Part shown: one piece after another, positions 6,453-6,644 of the stretch | How the letters are laid out: each line of letters opens with the position of its first letter | How positions within the stretch are numbered: position 1 is the first letter of the stretch | Assembly (NCBI GenBank): GCA_023301405.1 | Contig: JALZUX010000513.1 | Coordinates: 1 to 6,644, forward strand | Reading direction: 5' to 3' | Source of the DNA: Granulosicoccaceae bacterium | Lineage (GTDB): Bacteria; Pseudomonadota; Gammaproteobacteria; Granulosicoccales; Granulosicoccaceae | DNA: 6,644 bases | The notes under the pieces: model-generated | Seen by the model: the letters and a program-made list of their open reading frames with translations, nothing else | The model's database searches: none | Told to the model about the DNA's origin: nothing | Made by a program: the position numbers and the translations under genes

Positions 6453-6644
6453 GTGCAATCAGAAGCTTTGACGCCTAAGGCCTATATCGAGGAATTACCA
6501 CCAGAGCGCCAAAAGGTAATACGCAAGCTCAGGGCGGTAGTGCGAAAGTCTTTACCTAAAGGATTTAAAGAAGTAATGGACTATGGCATGTTGGCTTATG
6601 TGGTGCCGTTGTCTACGTATCCGCCTGGTTATCATTGCAAGCCT
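6453..6644 (+). CDS. DUF1801 (YdhG-like) domain protein, N-terminal part, cut by window end
   Basis: The reading frame starts at GTG 6453 and is open for 64 codons to the last base, so the gene is incomplete here. AAGGA (6440-6444), beginning in the methyltransferase stop codon, lies eight bases before the GTG and supports this start. The visible protein fits the DUF1801 pattern: an opening AYIEELPPERQ (10-20), a basic helix KLRAVVRKSLPKG (25-37), then EVMDYGMLAYVVP (40-52) and YPPGYHC (56-62). The family has an alpha/beta, frataxin-like fold. Bacillus YdhG has been described as an iron chaperone, but most members have no proven function, so I would not carry that role over. The 12-base gap suggests co-transcription with the methyltransferase. 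Confidence 0.85.
   Translation, partial: MQSEALTPKAYIEELPPERQKVIRKLRAVVRKSLPKGFKEVMDYGMLAYVVPLSTYPPGYHCKP

Overview
The window looks like chromosomal DNA of a Gram-negative bacterium, most likely a gammaproteobacterium and possibly marine. The basis is a full-length, exported pitrilysin-type M16 protease, moderate GC content, and Shine-Dalgarno-led, tightly spaced genes. The lineage is inferred from gene content and was not tested.

Layout. At the left edge (11-45) is a rho-independent terminator pointing right; it belongs to a gene outside the window. A large gene for a periplasmic zinc metalloprotease of the insulinase/pitrilysin family lies on the minus strand (71-2980). A 337-base divergent intergenic region (2981-3317) follows, with a plausible promoter for the protease and a possible 16-codon upstream ORF on the other side. 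Everything further right is on the plus strand: a ten-helix DMT/EamA transporter with a TTG start (3318-4208); a possible 54-codon ORF overlapping its stop by ATGA (4205-4369); a three-helix membrane protein with a ClpP-like serine-hydrolase domain (4377-5222); a 108-base gap holding a perfect 8-bp inverted repeat; a SABATH-type SAM-dependent carboxyl methyltransferase (5331-6440); and the first 64 codons of a DUF1801 protein (6453 onward), which runs off the window.

How the genes may work together. The transporter, small ORF and ClpP-like gene appear translationally coupled. The methyltransferase and DUF1801 gene, 12 bases apart, form a second tight pair. It is tempting to link a methyl-ester-forming enzyme with a nearby small-molecule transporter, but nothing in the sequence proves a shared pathway. 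I found no RNA genes, CRISPR array, insertion sequence or recognisable defence system. The most unusual item is the bacterial SABATH enzyme, a fold best known from plant hormone and volatile ester biosynthesis. Its substrate-pocket residues differ from those of the plant salicylate enzyme.
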